From positions 806,001-870,000 of the forward strand of contig NZ_CP043450.1 in the NCBI RefSeq assembly GCF_003286415.2: DNA of 64,000 nucleotides, given 5' to 3'. Position 1 is the first letter of the stretch; every line of letters begins with the position of its first letter. A model generated the notes under the pieces. That model was not told the DNA's origin. It saw only the letters and a list, made by a program, of their open reading frames with translations, and made no database searches. This DNA comes from Mucilaginibacter rubeus. Its GTDB lineage: Bacteria > Bacteroidota > Bacteroidia > Sphingobacteriales > Sphingobacteriaceae. Below, piece after piece: positions 18,423 to 26,379 of this stretch. The position numbers were made by a program, and so were the translations under genes.

Positions 18423-19033
18423 TTTAGTAAAAGGTCCTTGATCGTACGGACCACATCTTTCATATTAATCTTCAGTTGGCATTCCCAGATCGTGAGCACT
18501 TGCCAACCCATTTCCACTAATTGTTCTGTCTTCTCTCGATCTCTTTGTTGGTTCCGTTCGAACTTCTGAGACCAAAATGAAACATTGCTCTTAGGAAGCT
18601 TGGGACCACACAGCGGACAACGATGCCAAAAACACCCGTGTACGAAGATGGCGATCTTCTTTTTTCTAAAAGCGATATCAGGCCTACCTGGCACAGATCT
18701 AAGGTTTAATCGATAGCCACGTAAGCCCTCTGCGTAAAGGGCTTGGCGCAATAGAAGTTCTGGCATTGTGTCCTTAGCCTTGTTGCCACGCATGACCTTC
18801 GATGTAAATGCGTTGGTTGGAAGAGGGGCACGACCATCTCGTAGATAAGGTTTGTCCTCTATCGAGGCCATCACCTTATTCATGAGATTCGTTGATCGTC
18901 GCTGTTTCATCATGCCATTTTGCTGTTTGCCCCTCCCCGCTGGACCACCATGTTTGAGAATCACTACGACGGCCTGTTGTCCAGGCTTATTAAGTAATCT
19001 CCTTGGTATAAAGATAAGATCTTCTTTTGTCAT
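18419..19033 (-). CDS. vsr: Very short patch repair (Vsr) endonuclease
   Basis: Vsr enzymes nick at T:G mismatches left when 5-methylcytosine deaminates, so they travel with Dcm-type methyltransferases, as here. The family signature is present: MPELLLRQALYAEGLRGYRL, then SVPGRPDIAFRKKKIAIF with the catalytic Asp, then HGCFWHRCPLCG with metal-binding Cys/His, then FERNQQRDREKTEQL and GWQVLTIWECQL. I chose the ATG at 19033 (MTKEDLIF). An in-frame ATG at 19096 would add 21 residues. Even so, the protein has an N-terminal extension of about 85 residues before the Vsr core, longer than usual. It overlaps the methyltransferase start by four bases and is the first gene of the minus-strand operon. 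Confidence 0.9.
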   Translation of the reverse strand: MTKEDLIFIPRRLLNKPGQQAVVVILKHGGPAGRGKQQNGMMKQRRSTNLMNKVMASIEDKPYLRDGRAPLPTNAFTSKVMRGNKAKDTMPELLLRQALYAEGLRGYRLNLRSVPGRPDIAFRKKKIAIFVHGCFWHRCPLCGPKLPKSNVSFWSQKFERNQQRDREKTEQLVEMGWQVLTIWECQLKINMKDVVRTIKDLLLK

Positions 19034-19100
19034 GATAGTTCTTGGTTCAGGCAGTACTAATCGCCTAATATATGTATTATTTCTCACCATACGCAAGATC

Positions 19101-19118
19101 TTAAACAGTATTGTTTAA
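19101..19118. promoter_or_regulatory. Inverted repeat upstream of the DISARM-like operon, possible operator
   Basis: Seven-base arms TTAAACA and TGTTTAA around a four-base spacer lie upstream of vsr, in the AT-rich interval between the minus-strand operon and the plus-strand genes (19097-19180). This is where a promoter for the operon would be expected. The role as an operator is inference; no regulator gene lies next to it. Confidence 0.3.
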
Positions 19119-19180
19119 CACATATATCTAAACTATATTTATACCTGCCATAAGAAAATAGGCCACCTAACTTTATAACT

Positions 19181-19267
19181 ATGGGACAAAAAGATTGGTC
19201 TGACAAAGAAGTTGAGCAAATCGTCGTAGCCCCCGTTCTACATATTGGCAGACCCTTAAACATTTAA
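19181..19267 (+). pseudogene. 28-residue N-terminal fragment of a defence-associated protein
   Basis: A short frame reads MGQKDWSDKEVEQIVVAPVL and stops eight codons later. The opening (WSDKEVEQIV) resembles the conserved N-terminus of larger proteins often found near vsr and restriction genes, in which it continues with VADYF-type sequence. Here the likeness ends at about residue 15 and the frame stops seven bases before the HNH gene start. I read it as a deletion scar. A small real peptide cannot be excluded. Confidence 0.35.
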
Positions 19268-19274
19268 TATCGCT

Positions 19275-20099
19275 ATGGAAGAACCTTTCGAGCATACCTA
19301 TCTGAACACATACTATTATAGTAACATCATTGATAATATATTAACGGGTGATATAGAGCTAATTGGATTCATCTCCGATTTCTTCAATGAGAACTATACT
19401 TATATCACACCATTCGAAAAGTTCAGCGTGCTGCATCAGTTCATCAGTTATAACATATTTCGTTTCCTACAAGAAGATATCGATAACTACGATCAAAAGG
19501 CATTTCGGGACTATGAGCTGGGTGGGAAACTACCTAAATTATATGTAGAGCAATTAGTAGAGGAATACGATCTGGGTTATGAGTTCGAACGACCGGAATC
19601 AGATGAAATCATCAGCTACAGTGATATAGAGGAATATCATAGTGATCTGGTGCTGACTGGGCATTTAGAAGAAATTTGTGAACGGATCGCACATGAAGTA
19701 TTCTACCTGCTCTTCAATAATCGGAACCTGCTCGTTCGGTTCAACCATATTGTCGCTCAACATGTTTCAGAGATAACTATTGCTGTCCTGGAAGAAGACG
19801 AAGACTTGGAAGATCTTGCCGTATACTTACGCAAGGACGGTATATTACACCGCGTAGACATCCCAATGTGGTGCAAGAATGCAGTCTTCTTTCGAGAAAA
19901 AGGACGCTGTTGTCTATGCGGAAATGACCTTACAAAGATACTCAGGCCGGATGTCACTGCCCACTATGATCATATGGTTCCCTTAGCGCAAGGTGGCATC
20001 AACGATGTTTCCAATATTCAATTATTATGTTCAAGCTGTAACTTAAGTAAAGGAAAGAAAGATATCATCACATCAAATCAGTATTATAAATGGTATTGA
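19275..20099 (+). CDS. HNH endonuclease domain protein, convergent with the coupling-protein remnant
   Basis: Protein of 274 residues. The C-terminal 75 residues are a canonical HNH nuclease: CCLCGND near residue 215, ahead of HYDHMVPLAQGGINDVSNIQ and LLCSSCNLSKGKKD. All Cys/His ligands and the HxxP core are intact. Residues 1-200 are acidic and helical (for example EEDEDLEDLAVYL) with no domain I know. It is transcribed away from the DISARM-like operon, starting 242 bases from the vsr start, and ends 24 bases from the truncated coupling-protein gene on the other strand. It is likely an independent restriction or defence nuclease of the island. Confidence 0.85.
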   Translation: MEEPFEHTYLNTYYYSNIIDNILTGDIELIGFISDFFNENYTYITPFEKFSVLHQFISYNIFRFLQEDIDNYDQKAFRDYELGGKLPKLYVEQLVEEYDLGYEFERPESDEIISYSDIEEYHSDLVLTGHLEEICERIAHEVFYLLFNNRNLLVRFNHIVAQHVSEITIAVLEEDEDLEDLAVYLRKDGILHRVDIPMWCKNAVFFREKGRCCLCGNDLTKILRPDVTAHYDHMVPLAQGGINDVSNIQLLCSSCNLSKGKKDIITSNQYYKWY

Positions 20100-20123
20100 T
20101 GTGAGAAATGAAGGTTCAATAGG

Positions 20124-20715
20124 TCATTTCTTTCGAATCACCAAATGTATTAAAGAAGGGTCGCTCAATAACCGTTCTATCTTCGAATCCACGATATCGC
20201 GAACATCCTGCTTCACCTTTAGATAGTTCCTTTCCACGATACCGTTACTGATCGCCCTTACTTCAGGCAGCGGTCGATAGCCATCGATCTCCCTGTTAAG
20301 CGATTCATGGTCATTTACGATCTCACAATGAAATGCTTTCAGCTCGATCTTACAATCGGGATTATCGGCCACCAGACCTACAAACTCTCCAGAACTTAAC
20401 GTCGATATGCGTGAGGCCGGAACCGCCGCCTCTAACTGTTTAGAATGGCTGATCGATGTATCACTACGGTTGATCGAAAGACTCTCGCGATCCTGCATGA
20501 TACGATCGATCTTTTCCGATACGAACTTAGCAGTATCGCCTGACACCTGACCCACCGCCATATTACCCACAATGTTCATAATCACATCTGCCTGCTCCCT
20601 ACCATAATCTTTATGAAGCTCGCTCGCATCCTGGATATCCAAACAGGTAGAGATCAAATTGGATCTCCCGGTACTAATCGTCGGGATGATGTCTGTCGTC
20701 AGGTTAGGAAATATG
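20124..20715 (-). pseudogene. 5'-truncated TraG/MobC-type coupling protein (C-terminal remnant)
   Basis: The minus-strand frame from about 20715 to the stop at 20124 aligns by eye, without gaps over most of its length, with the last third of the complete coupling protein at 33068-35089. Matched segments include KDYGREQADVIMNIVGN vs KDYGAEQADVITGIVGN, SGDTAK, SDTSIS, LSSGEFVGLVADNP vs LSSGEFVGMVADNP, and GYRPLPEV vs GYRPIPRV. Similarity starts at AIFPNLTT, the position of TIFFNNMD in the full protein just after its Walker B. Upstream of about 20715 the frame no longer matches, so the ATPase half is deleted. A TTG at 20657 could be used for translation, but no functional product is likely. Confidence 0.8.
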
Positions 20716-21057
20716 GCAACGACAAGTGTGTTGGGAACCGTTTATGAAACCTTATTGTGCAGCCCTGGAATGAATGAATCGGTGAAGATCGATGGCAAGA
20801 TCAGCCGCAAGACATTTCTATTATTAAATAGCGTTATCGAAAATGCGCTAAGTAAAGATGGAAACGTCACCAGCGAACTATTGAAGCTGGTGCCAGCTGA
20901 TGAGCAGCAAACTTTAAGAACTTTCGGAGAAGACTGCCTGAATAAAACCGGGCTGAAAGAACTGAGCGATAAAATGAAAAGCTTATCAGAAAAACAAGTT
21001 AGACAAAGCGGCCCGTCGATAAGGCCGCTTTTGCTTTTATTAAAATTAAAAGGTTAA
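20713..21057 (+). CDS. Unknown small protein starting at a deletion breakpoint
   Basis: Frame of 114 residues from ATG at 20713 (MATTSVLGTVYETLLC). It begins exactly where similarity of the opposite-strand coupling-protein remnant ends, so the 5' end may be a breakpoint rather than a native start. The body is helical and charged (SRKTFLLLNSVIENALSKDG, LKELSDKMKSLSEKQ) and I do not recognise it. The last codons read through a strong terminator hairpin at 21005-21031, giving a leucine-rich, probably non-native tail, so the original stop may have been lost by a frameshift. Treat it as hypothetical or decayed. Confidence 0.4.
   Translation: MATTSVLGTVYETLLCSPGMNESVKIDGKISRKTFLLLNSVIENALSKDGNVTSELLKLVPADEQQTLRTFGEDCLNKTGLKELSDKMKSLSEKQVRQSGPSIRPLLLLLKLKG
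21005..21031 (+). terminator. Intrinsic terminator before the DarT/NADAR-like operon
   Basis: Nine-base arms AAAGCGGCC and GGCCGCTTT with a nine-base loop, followed by TTGCTTTTA. It separates the gene at 20713 from the operon starting at 21078. Confidence 0.7.
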
Positions 21058-21077
21058 TTAGCATACCGTTAACCTTT

Positions 21078-22361
21078 ATGATGTCACAGCCTCATCTTCA
21101 CGAAATAATCGCTAGTATTCTGAAAGAAAGCGAACAACCGCTTACTACTACCGAGATCGCAGCAATTATTGCCAAACGTCGCCTGTGGCACCGGGAGTCG
21201 GATGGACAACTGCCCACTCCAGGACAAATCAGTGCACGGGTGAGTAACTACGATCATCTCTTTGAAAAAAAAGATGGACGTGTTGTTCTAAAGATTGAAC
21301 CTAATGATGTAGACCGCATGTTTCGCTTAACCTGGAATACAACTGGCTGGCAGTTCCCTGTTAAACATAAATGGCGAAAGTCCAATCAGGGAAAATCTTC
21401 CATTGCTTTTGAAAATCAGTATGGTTTCGGCGGCGAGGAATGGCTGTTCAACCCCCGTTATCTGTTGGACGGTTATCAGTATGGATTCATCAGAGGAGCA
21501 AGCGATTTGGCAACCGAAGTAACCATTATTCCTAAAGTATGGCTATTCACCTTCAATCAGGACACGAGGGAACGCTTCATCGTCGGGCAAATCAATAACC
21601 TGGAAGTCATCAAAACTAACGCCGGCACTATGCGCATTGCTGAAAAACTTTACAAGCGTTATCAGGACGACATAACCTCGGAACTACGCGATGTTGATGC
21701 AGATGAAAATGGCTTAGCTTATGGGTTGACACCAAATGTCAGATTCCTTTTAACCGGGGAGGAGCTTTTTGAAGATATGCTGCCAGCTCCAGGACTTGAT
21801 GGACAACAGTATAACCGTTTCTTACCTTACATCGTAGATGATGAACTACAGGTGCTCATCGATGGCATACAACCAGAAAAAGGCTTCACCTTCATTCACG
21901 GTGTGGCCCGTAATTCCAAACAATATGAGCGGGTGACCAGTCCTTCTATCAAAGTCATCAAAAGGATCCACAGCGATATTTCACTGGCCTTAGAGCAATA
22001 TTTAAAACCAGAGTTTTCACGTGACAATAAAAATGTTTCTATTGAAAAAACGCGTTTTGGCGATAATATTGCTGACGCAGTACTCCTGCACCGGGCAAAA
22101 GAGATAACTATTCTTGAAATAAAAACTTCGGGACTGGCCAGAAAGAATATCCGGGAGGCCCTCGGCCAACTGGTTGACTATGGCTGCTGGTTCAGTAATC
22201 TTAAAATTAAAAAAATGATCATCGTCGCGCCATCACTTTTATCGGCACGGGAAACAGCTTACATTCAACGAATAAAAAGCATATTGAATATTCCAATTGG
22301 TTACTGGCAGTATTTGCCGAATGCAGCCAAAGGACAGCCGCAGTTCAAAGAAATCATTTAA
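21078..22361 (+). CDS. HARE-HTH plus PD-(D/E)xK nuclease-like protein
   Basis: Protein of 427 residues, first gene of a four-gene plus-strand operon. Residues 5-75 (LHEIIASILKESEQPLTTTE, then GQISARVSNY) look like a HARE-HTH winged helix, a domain common in restriction-linked proteins. The C-terminal part has a PD-(D/E)xK-like pattern: DAVLLHRAKEITILEIKTS at about residues 335-352, giving D, E and K in the right order, then REALGQLVDYGCW as in the helix that follows the core of many restriction nucleases. The middle of the protein is unassigned. Either Met1 or Met2 (21081) can start it. A DNA-cleaving or DNA-sensing role is inferred from the fold pattern; activity is not shown. Confidence 0.7.
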   Translation: MMSQPHLHEIIASILKESEQPLTTTEIAAIIAKRRLWHRESDGQLPTPGQISARVSNYDHLFEKKDGRVVLKIEPNDVDRMFRLTWNTTGWQFPVKHKWRKSNQGKSSIAFENQYGFGGEEWLFNPRYLLDGYQYGFIRGASDLATEVTIIPKVWLFTFNQDTRERFIVGQINNLEVIKTNAGTMRIAEKLYKRYQDDITSELRDVDADENGLAYGLTPNVRFLLTGEELFEDMLPAPGLDGQQYNRFLPYIVDDELQVLIDGIQPEKGFTFIHGVARNSKQYERVTSPSIKVIKRIHSDISLALEQYLKPEFSRDNKNVSIEKTRFGDNIADAVLLHRAKEITILEIKTSGLARKNIREALGQLVDYGCWFSNLKIKKMIIVAPSLLSARETAYIQRIKSILNIPIGYWQYLPNAAKGQPQFKEII

Positions 22362-22384
22362 TATTATCACCTAATTATCTACAA

Positions 22385-23080
22385 ATGCTGACACAACAAA
22401 TAGCTGAGCGGGCCTTATATGAATCTTTGGCCGATCTGCAGCAAAAAAAAGGAAATCTGATTCTGCAGGACGTGGAAACCGAAACCATCAATGTAGGATG
22501 TTTGCTGCTGCTTGAACATTACAGGCAGCAAATATCCTCTCATCATAATATTAATCAACTGCAAAACTACGTAGATGCCAATATGCGCTTTTATGACAGT
22601 GCGCTGTGGTTCACAAATTATGCGGCACGTCTCTTCCCGCAGGACTACACGCAAAATCATGTTACAATAGCGGCATTCATGATCGTTCAAAACATCTCAT
22701 GGGCCGGGATGTGGGATTTTTTAAGAGAATATTTTTTCAAAACACATGGCCGGGCGATAGATGATGTAGAATCTGATATCTGTGTTTTTGACTCGGTGAG
22801 ACATGAAAGGTATGAGAATAATATAATGATCAACAATTCTGTAGCCGACCGCAAGGTAATCGTCAATTTCACCGACGAAAAAAAAAGAGCGATGATTAGT
22901 ATCGAACCAACATTGTCCGCGAAAGGTGCCAGGTTATCGCGCCGCAATGGCAATCAGTTAGAGTACATCGGAGAAGATTCGGATTATGCTTTTCAGATCA
23001 CGCTTAACCGGTTCGATCAGATAGAAAGATTTATATTAAAGATGCCTAACAGACAGTTGGAAATTATTTATTATGTCTGA
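22385..23080 (+). CDS. Unknown protein in the DarT/NADAR-like operon
   Basis: Protein of 231 residues that I do not recognise. It begins 23 bases after the PD-(D/E)xK gene and overlaps the start of the DarT-like gene by eight bases, so it is an integral operon member. The first 130 residues are mostly helical (MLTQQIAERALYESLADLQQ) and include a Trp-rich stretch, ISWAGMWDFLREYFF. The last 80 residues look beta-rich (RKVIVNFTDEKKRAMISIEP). No membrane span, signal peptide or catalytic motif is evident. Possible roles are adaptor, sensor or immunity partner, all by position only. Confidence 0.7.
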   Translation: MLTQQIAERALYESLADLQQKKGNLILQDVETETINVGCLLLLEHYRQQISSHHNINQLQNYVDANMRFYDSALWFTNYAARLFPQDYTQNHVTIAAFMIVQNISWAGMWDFLREYFFKTHGRAIDDVESDICVFDSVRHERYENNIMINNSVADRKVIVNFTDEKKRAMISIEPTLSAKGARLSRRNGNQLEYIGEDSDYAFQITLNRFDQIERFILKMPNRQLEIIYYV

Positions 23081-24161
23081 AAACGCTATCAGTTCTGATG
23101 CTCATGCAGAGTACATCAAAACGTTTGAGCGGCTTCTCGGTAATGTTGCAGAGATTAAATCGCTGCTGCTTAATTATGAAGAAAAGGACAAGCATGTTAA
23201 CGTCAGTGAACTTATCGGCATTTACGACGATATATTCAGAGATCAGGCACTTGGCCAGCATATCGATTATGAGATAAAGTTCGTCCCAAAGTCGACCTAC
23301 GCTTATATCCCGGCAGAATTAAATGATGAGAATGCCTATTATCACCTCACGCTAAAGATTGCTTCTCCGGAATTTTCATGGCTGAATGAACTTTACGCAG
23401 GCAGAATTGAAGAGCTGCTGCAATATTTCAGGTTTCTATTTTCGACGATAGATTCAGTCTTTGTATTGCGCAACAAGAGCAAGCTGGCGCAGTTCCAGAC
23501 TCTGACCGATGAAATCGCAGCTGATATTGCAGCGTTTGTCGAAAAAGTACTGGAGAATGATCGCAATCTCACTGATTTCCTGAAACAACAGGACATTGAA
23601 ATTGAACTGTTACGAACGCAGCCGAAAGAGACGATCATTTATAAATCCGATGCAGAAGCTTTTAGTGTCATCATTAAGAAGAACGGCATTTATAAATTAT
23701 ATCATTTTACAGACAGCAGCAATATCGATTCCATCATAAAGCACGGCTATCTTTACTCCTGGAAATATTGTGAAGACAACGGAATCATGATTCCCGCACC
23801 TGGCGGTAATTTGCTATCCAGAGATCTTGATAGCCGAAAAAAACTTGAAAACTATGTCAGAGCATCATTTTGTAGTAAACATCCTATGTTAAACCGGGTA
23901 ATTGGAGACGGGGTCGTAAAAGAACCAGTTTTTTTAGAAATTGATCCGGAAATAATTTATTGGAGCGGTACAAAATTCAGCAACATGAACGCCACACGAA
24001 AGGATGCAGTCATAGGTGATTCTATAGCAGATTTTGCAAGAATTAATTACGCACTAACTCAACGGAAACCTCAATTTGGCAATCGCACTCATTATGACGC
24101 ATTTCAGGCAGAAGTACTCGTATTCGAAAAAATCCCGGTTGCTTATATTAAAAATCTGTAA
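23073..24161 (+). CDS. DarT-like ADP-ribosyltransferase with an N-terminal extension
   Basis: Protein of 362 residues. Residues 206-362 resemble the DarT (DUF4433) fold: KLYHFTDSSNIDSIIKHGYL matches the first helix-loop that binds NAD, NYVRASFCSKHPML matches the conserved Y-V-x-F-Y-F...PML stretch, FSNMNATRKDA follows, and QAEVLVFEKIPVAYI near residue 345 supplies the putative catalytic Glu in the AEVLV strand. DarT enzymes attach ADP-ribose to DNA bases as toxins in toxin-antitoxin and anti-phage systems. The N-terminal 200 residues are an unrecognised helical domain not present in minimal DarT. It overlaps the upstream gene by eight bases, and the NADAR-like gene starts right after its stop. 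The base or sequence modified is unknown. Confidence 0.8.
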   Translation: MSENAISSDAHAEYIKTFERLLGNVAEIKSLLLNYEEKDKHVNVSELIGIYDDIFRDQALGQHIDYEIKFVPKSTYAYIPAELNDENAYYHLTLKIASPEFSWLNELYAGRIEELLQYFRFLFSTIDSVFVLRNKSKLAQFQTLTDEIAADIAAFVEKVLENDRNLTDFLKQQDIEIELLRTQPKETIIYKSDAEAFSVIIKKNGIYKLYHFTDSSNIDSIIKHGYLYSWKYCEDNGIMIPAPGGNLLSRDLDSRKKLENYVRASFCSKHPMLNRVIGDGVVKEPVFLEIDPEIIYWSGTKFSNMNATRKDAVIGDSIADFARINYALTQRKPQFGNRTHYDAFQAEVLVFEKIPVAYIKNL

Positions 24162-24746
24162 ATGATCTTTATCGAAAATAAACGTAAAAAGTCTGAAGGC
24201 CTGATCCGGAAATACCCGGAAGCAATTATTCTTGATTTTACATCTTCAGGCGGAGAAGAGTATAAGCAATTCAGCCCTTTTTATCCTCATGGTGATATTC
24301 CTGTTCCGTTTACTAACGGTTTTTTCGCAAAAAGTGTTGAAGGAGTATGGCAGGGTTTGAAGGTTTTTGAAGATCAGGATATTGATATCGCAAAGTTTGG
24401 TATAGATGACATGAAAAATATAAAACGCTCAGTCAGAAAAAACGGTCAGGTGCGCGGTCACCGGAAGGGCGTTTATGGATCAGAGCTGCTTAATTACCAC
24501 GACGCCAGAAAAAAAATCTACCTGAAAACCTATGCCTGGGTATTAGATCATAAATTACAGTCCCTGCTGGTGAAATTGCTGCAACTGGCATTGGAAAGAG
24601 ATTTGGTTTTTCTCGATTATGAAACAAACACCGACATCGAGAATTTAAAAAAACCATTGTCCCATGCCGGTTTGGTAAAAAAATATCTCGAAAAGAAAGC
24701 ACCCGCTATTGCCTTAAAAAAGACGCAGCCTAACCTGCTATTCTGA
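24162..24746 (+). CDS. NADAR-like (DUF6939-like) protein, candidate antitoxin of the DarT-like enzyme
   Basis: Protein of 194 residues starting directly after the DarT-like stop codon. SPFYPHGDIPVPF followed by SVEGVWQGLKVFEDQDI recalls the NADAR fold (its S-N-F-Y-P and E-x-x-x-Q-x-x-K-F motifs), and the conserved HRKGVYGSELLNYHDARKKI and YLKTYAWVLDHK segments fit a family I remember as DUF6939. NADAR enzymes can remove ADP-ribose from guanine, and NADAR genes are known partners of some DarT toxins. The simplest reading is toxin (23073) plus reversing enzyme (24162). The assignment rests on motif resemblance and the adjacent DarT-like gene. Confidence 0.6.
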   Translation: MIFIENKRKKSEGLIRKYPEAIILDFTSSGGEEYKQFSPFYPHGDIPVPFTNGFFAKSVEGVWQGLKVFEDQDIDIAKFGIDDMKNIKRSVRKNGQVRGHRKGVYGSELLNYHDARKKIYLKTYAWVLDHKLQSLLVKLLQLALERDLVFLDYETNTDIENLKKPLSHAGLVKKYLEKKAPAIALKKTQPNLLF

Positions 24747-24802
24747 TTATTGCACCATGTTACCATCACCGAATGTTTTGATGACTAGGTTCGTGGCTTA
24801 TT

Positions 24803-25348
24803 ATGCCTGCACAAACCAGTCTTACCGTTACGCACAAACGCCCCGCTCTTCGCCGGTTTACGGTATACCGGCCCAATTACATACCAGTATTTCAGACAAA
24901 TCACACTATCGGCCCTTCACTGGCCCAACTGTTCAATTATCATAACGAGCAAAGCGAAACCCTGCTAGCTTACAGCACCAGAGACCATTACTATCTCCAG
25001 TTCACCCAAAAGAAAACCGCCAAAACCCAGCACATGCCCATAAGCAATCAAGCGGTTGACCTCATGGGAGAAAACAACACACCCAGTACCCGCGTATTTC
25101 AGGGATTATATTACTGCCAGAGACGAGACTTCCTTATAGAATGGCCCAGCAATGCCGGTATCGCCAAACACCTTACCTTCACCTGTCTCCGTCATACCTA
25201 TGCCACCCTTTAACTCAATAACGGCACCGACATTTACACCGTCTCCAAAATGCTAGGACACCGCCACGTGAAAACAACACAACGTTACACACGATTGCTT
25301 GAAGATAAAAAAAGAGAAACCATCCAACGTATCGTACTTGAACTATAG
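24803..25348 (+). pseudogene. Decayed tyrosine recombinase (integrase)
   Basis: The frame from ATG 24803 shows the C-terminal half of a Bacteroidota phage-type integrase, HYYLQFTQKKTAKTQHMPIS, then LTFTCLRHTYATL, then KMLGHRHVKTTQRYTRLLED with the Tyr nucleophile. An in-frame TAA at 25211-25213 interrupts it between the HxxR and Tyr boxes. The box II His (HxxR) is replaced (TCLR), and the N-terminal core-binding domain and first catalytic Arg are missing or unrecognisable. It cannot be an active recombinase, and it marks the remains of an integrative element. Confidence 0.8.
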
Positions 25349-25384
25349 ATTGGTTTAATATTGATAACAGGACTTCGGATTTAT

Positions 25385-26374
25385 TTATACCTTATTTAAG
25401 CCTTTTGCTATGTCCTGTATAAATTTCGTCAATGGTCTTTTATGAATGTCTTCCGAATCTGCATAAGTCCCCAGCAGCACCCGATCGGAGAGGTTGCTCA
25501 TGTTGAATAATTTGGGAAACTCCGTTAATAATGTCTGCTTGTAAGAATCATTGTAAATCCGGCTTCGTAGAATAACTTCTTCCACCACATCTTTTTGTGT
25601 ATCATAAATGCCTTTAATGTCAAAGGTATCCGTTAAAGAACCGAGAACATACGTAGCATTGGGTTTATCAGGATCAGTGAAAATGATCTCAATATCGTTA
25701 ATATCCAAACTCAATTCATATTTGGCCTGGCTGCCTGCTTTTAACGCAAAACTATAGACCGAAGTATTGGGCGTGGTCCCTTCATTGTATAACTTAAATT
25801 TTACCGGATTAGCCCTCTTAATGTTATTACAAGTCGCGCAAACAGGGTAAAGATTATAATAGGAAACACTGAAGCAGGGATATTCGCTTTTAGCCAGGTG
25901 ATGATCAACTTGGAATTTTGCTGAAACAACAGCTGTGGCAGTTTTTTTTCTTTTATCATAGGATTCTGCGTCAACTGCTACGGTCAATTGAGCGTTACAA
26001 TATACACAAGCCTTTAACCCTAAAGCTCTATAAAACCTGGCGTATAACTTTGACCTGTTATCGCTATAACCCATTTCTTTTAAAAGCCGCTCCCGGAATT
26101 TTTTATGTCGCTTGCTGCTTATAATGATTGGAGAGACAATTTTATCAAAGACCGGCATTAATTTCTCCAGTTCTGAAAACTTATTGATGATTATTTTATT
26201 CGCTGGCTTAATAATCTCTTGAATATATTTTTCGTGCCATTTTAACTTTACAACCGTTTTATCATTCAAAAGAGTGTTTAAGCGGCCAATCATATCCGCT
26301 TCCTGCGTATCGATCTCAGTTTTGAAACTCTTGGTAATAAGCTGTTCTAACTCCGCGCTGAAAATTGTGATCAT
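25385..26374 (-). CDS. ptuB: HNH nuclease partner of the ATPase (PtuB-like, Septu type)
   Basis: Protein of 329 residues. A central HNH domain shows CVYCNAQL near residue 122, FQVDHHLAKSEYPCFSVSYY near 155 and LYPVCATCNNIKRANPVKF near 178. In Septu defence a PtuA ATPase is paired with a PtuB HNH nuclease, which degrades nucleic acid when the complex senses infection. This gene follows the ATPase gene at 26380 on the same strand with a five-base gap, as expected for co-translation. The flanking regions are unassigned. The pair could belong to another ATPase-HNH defence family, so Septu is a likely but unproven label. Confidence 0.72.
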   Translation of the reverse strand: MITIFSAELEQLITKSFKTEIDTQEADMIGRLNTLLNDKTVVKLKWHEKYIQEIIKPANKIIINKFSELEKLMPVFDKIVSPIIISSKRHKKFRERLLKEMGYSDNRSKLYARFYRALGLKACVYCNAQLTVAVDAESYDKRKKTATAVVSAKFQVDHHLAKSEYPCFSVSYYNLYPVCATCNNIKRANPVKFKLYNEGTTPNTSVYSFALKAGSQAKYELSLDINDIEIIFTDPDKPNATYVLGSLTDTFDIKGIYDTQKDVVEEVILRSRIYNDSYKQTLLTEFPKLFNMSNLSDRVLLGTYADSEDIHKRPLTKFIQDIAKGLNKV

Positions 26375-26379
26375 AATTC

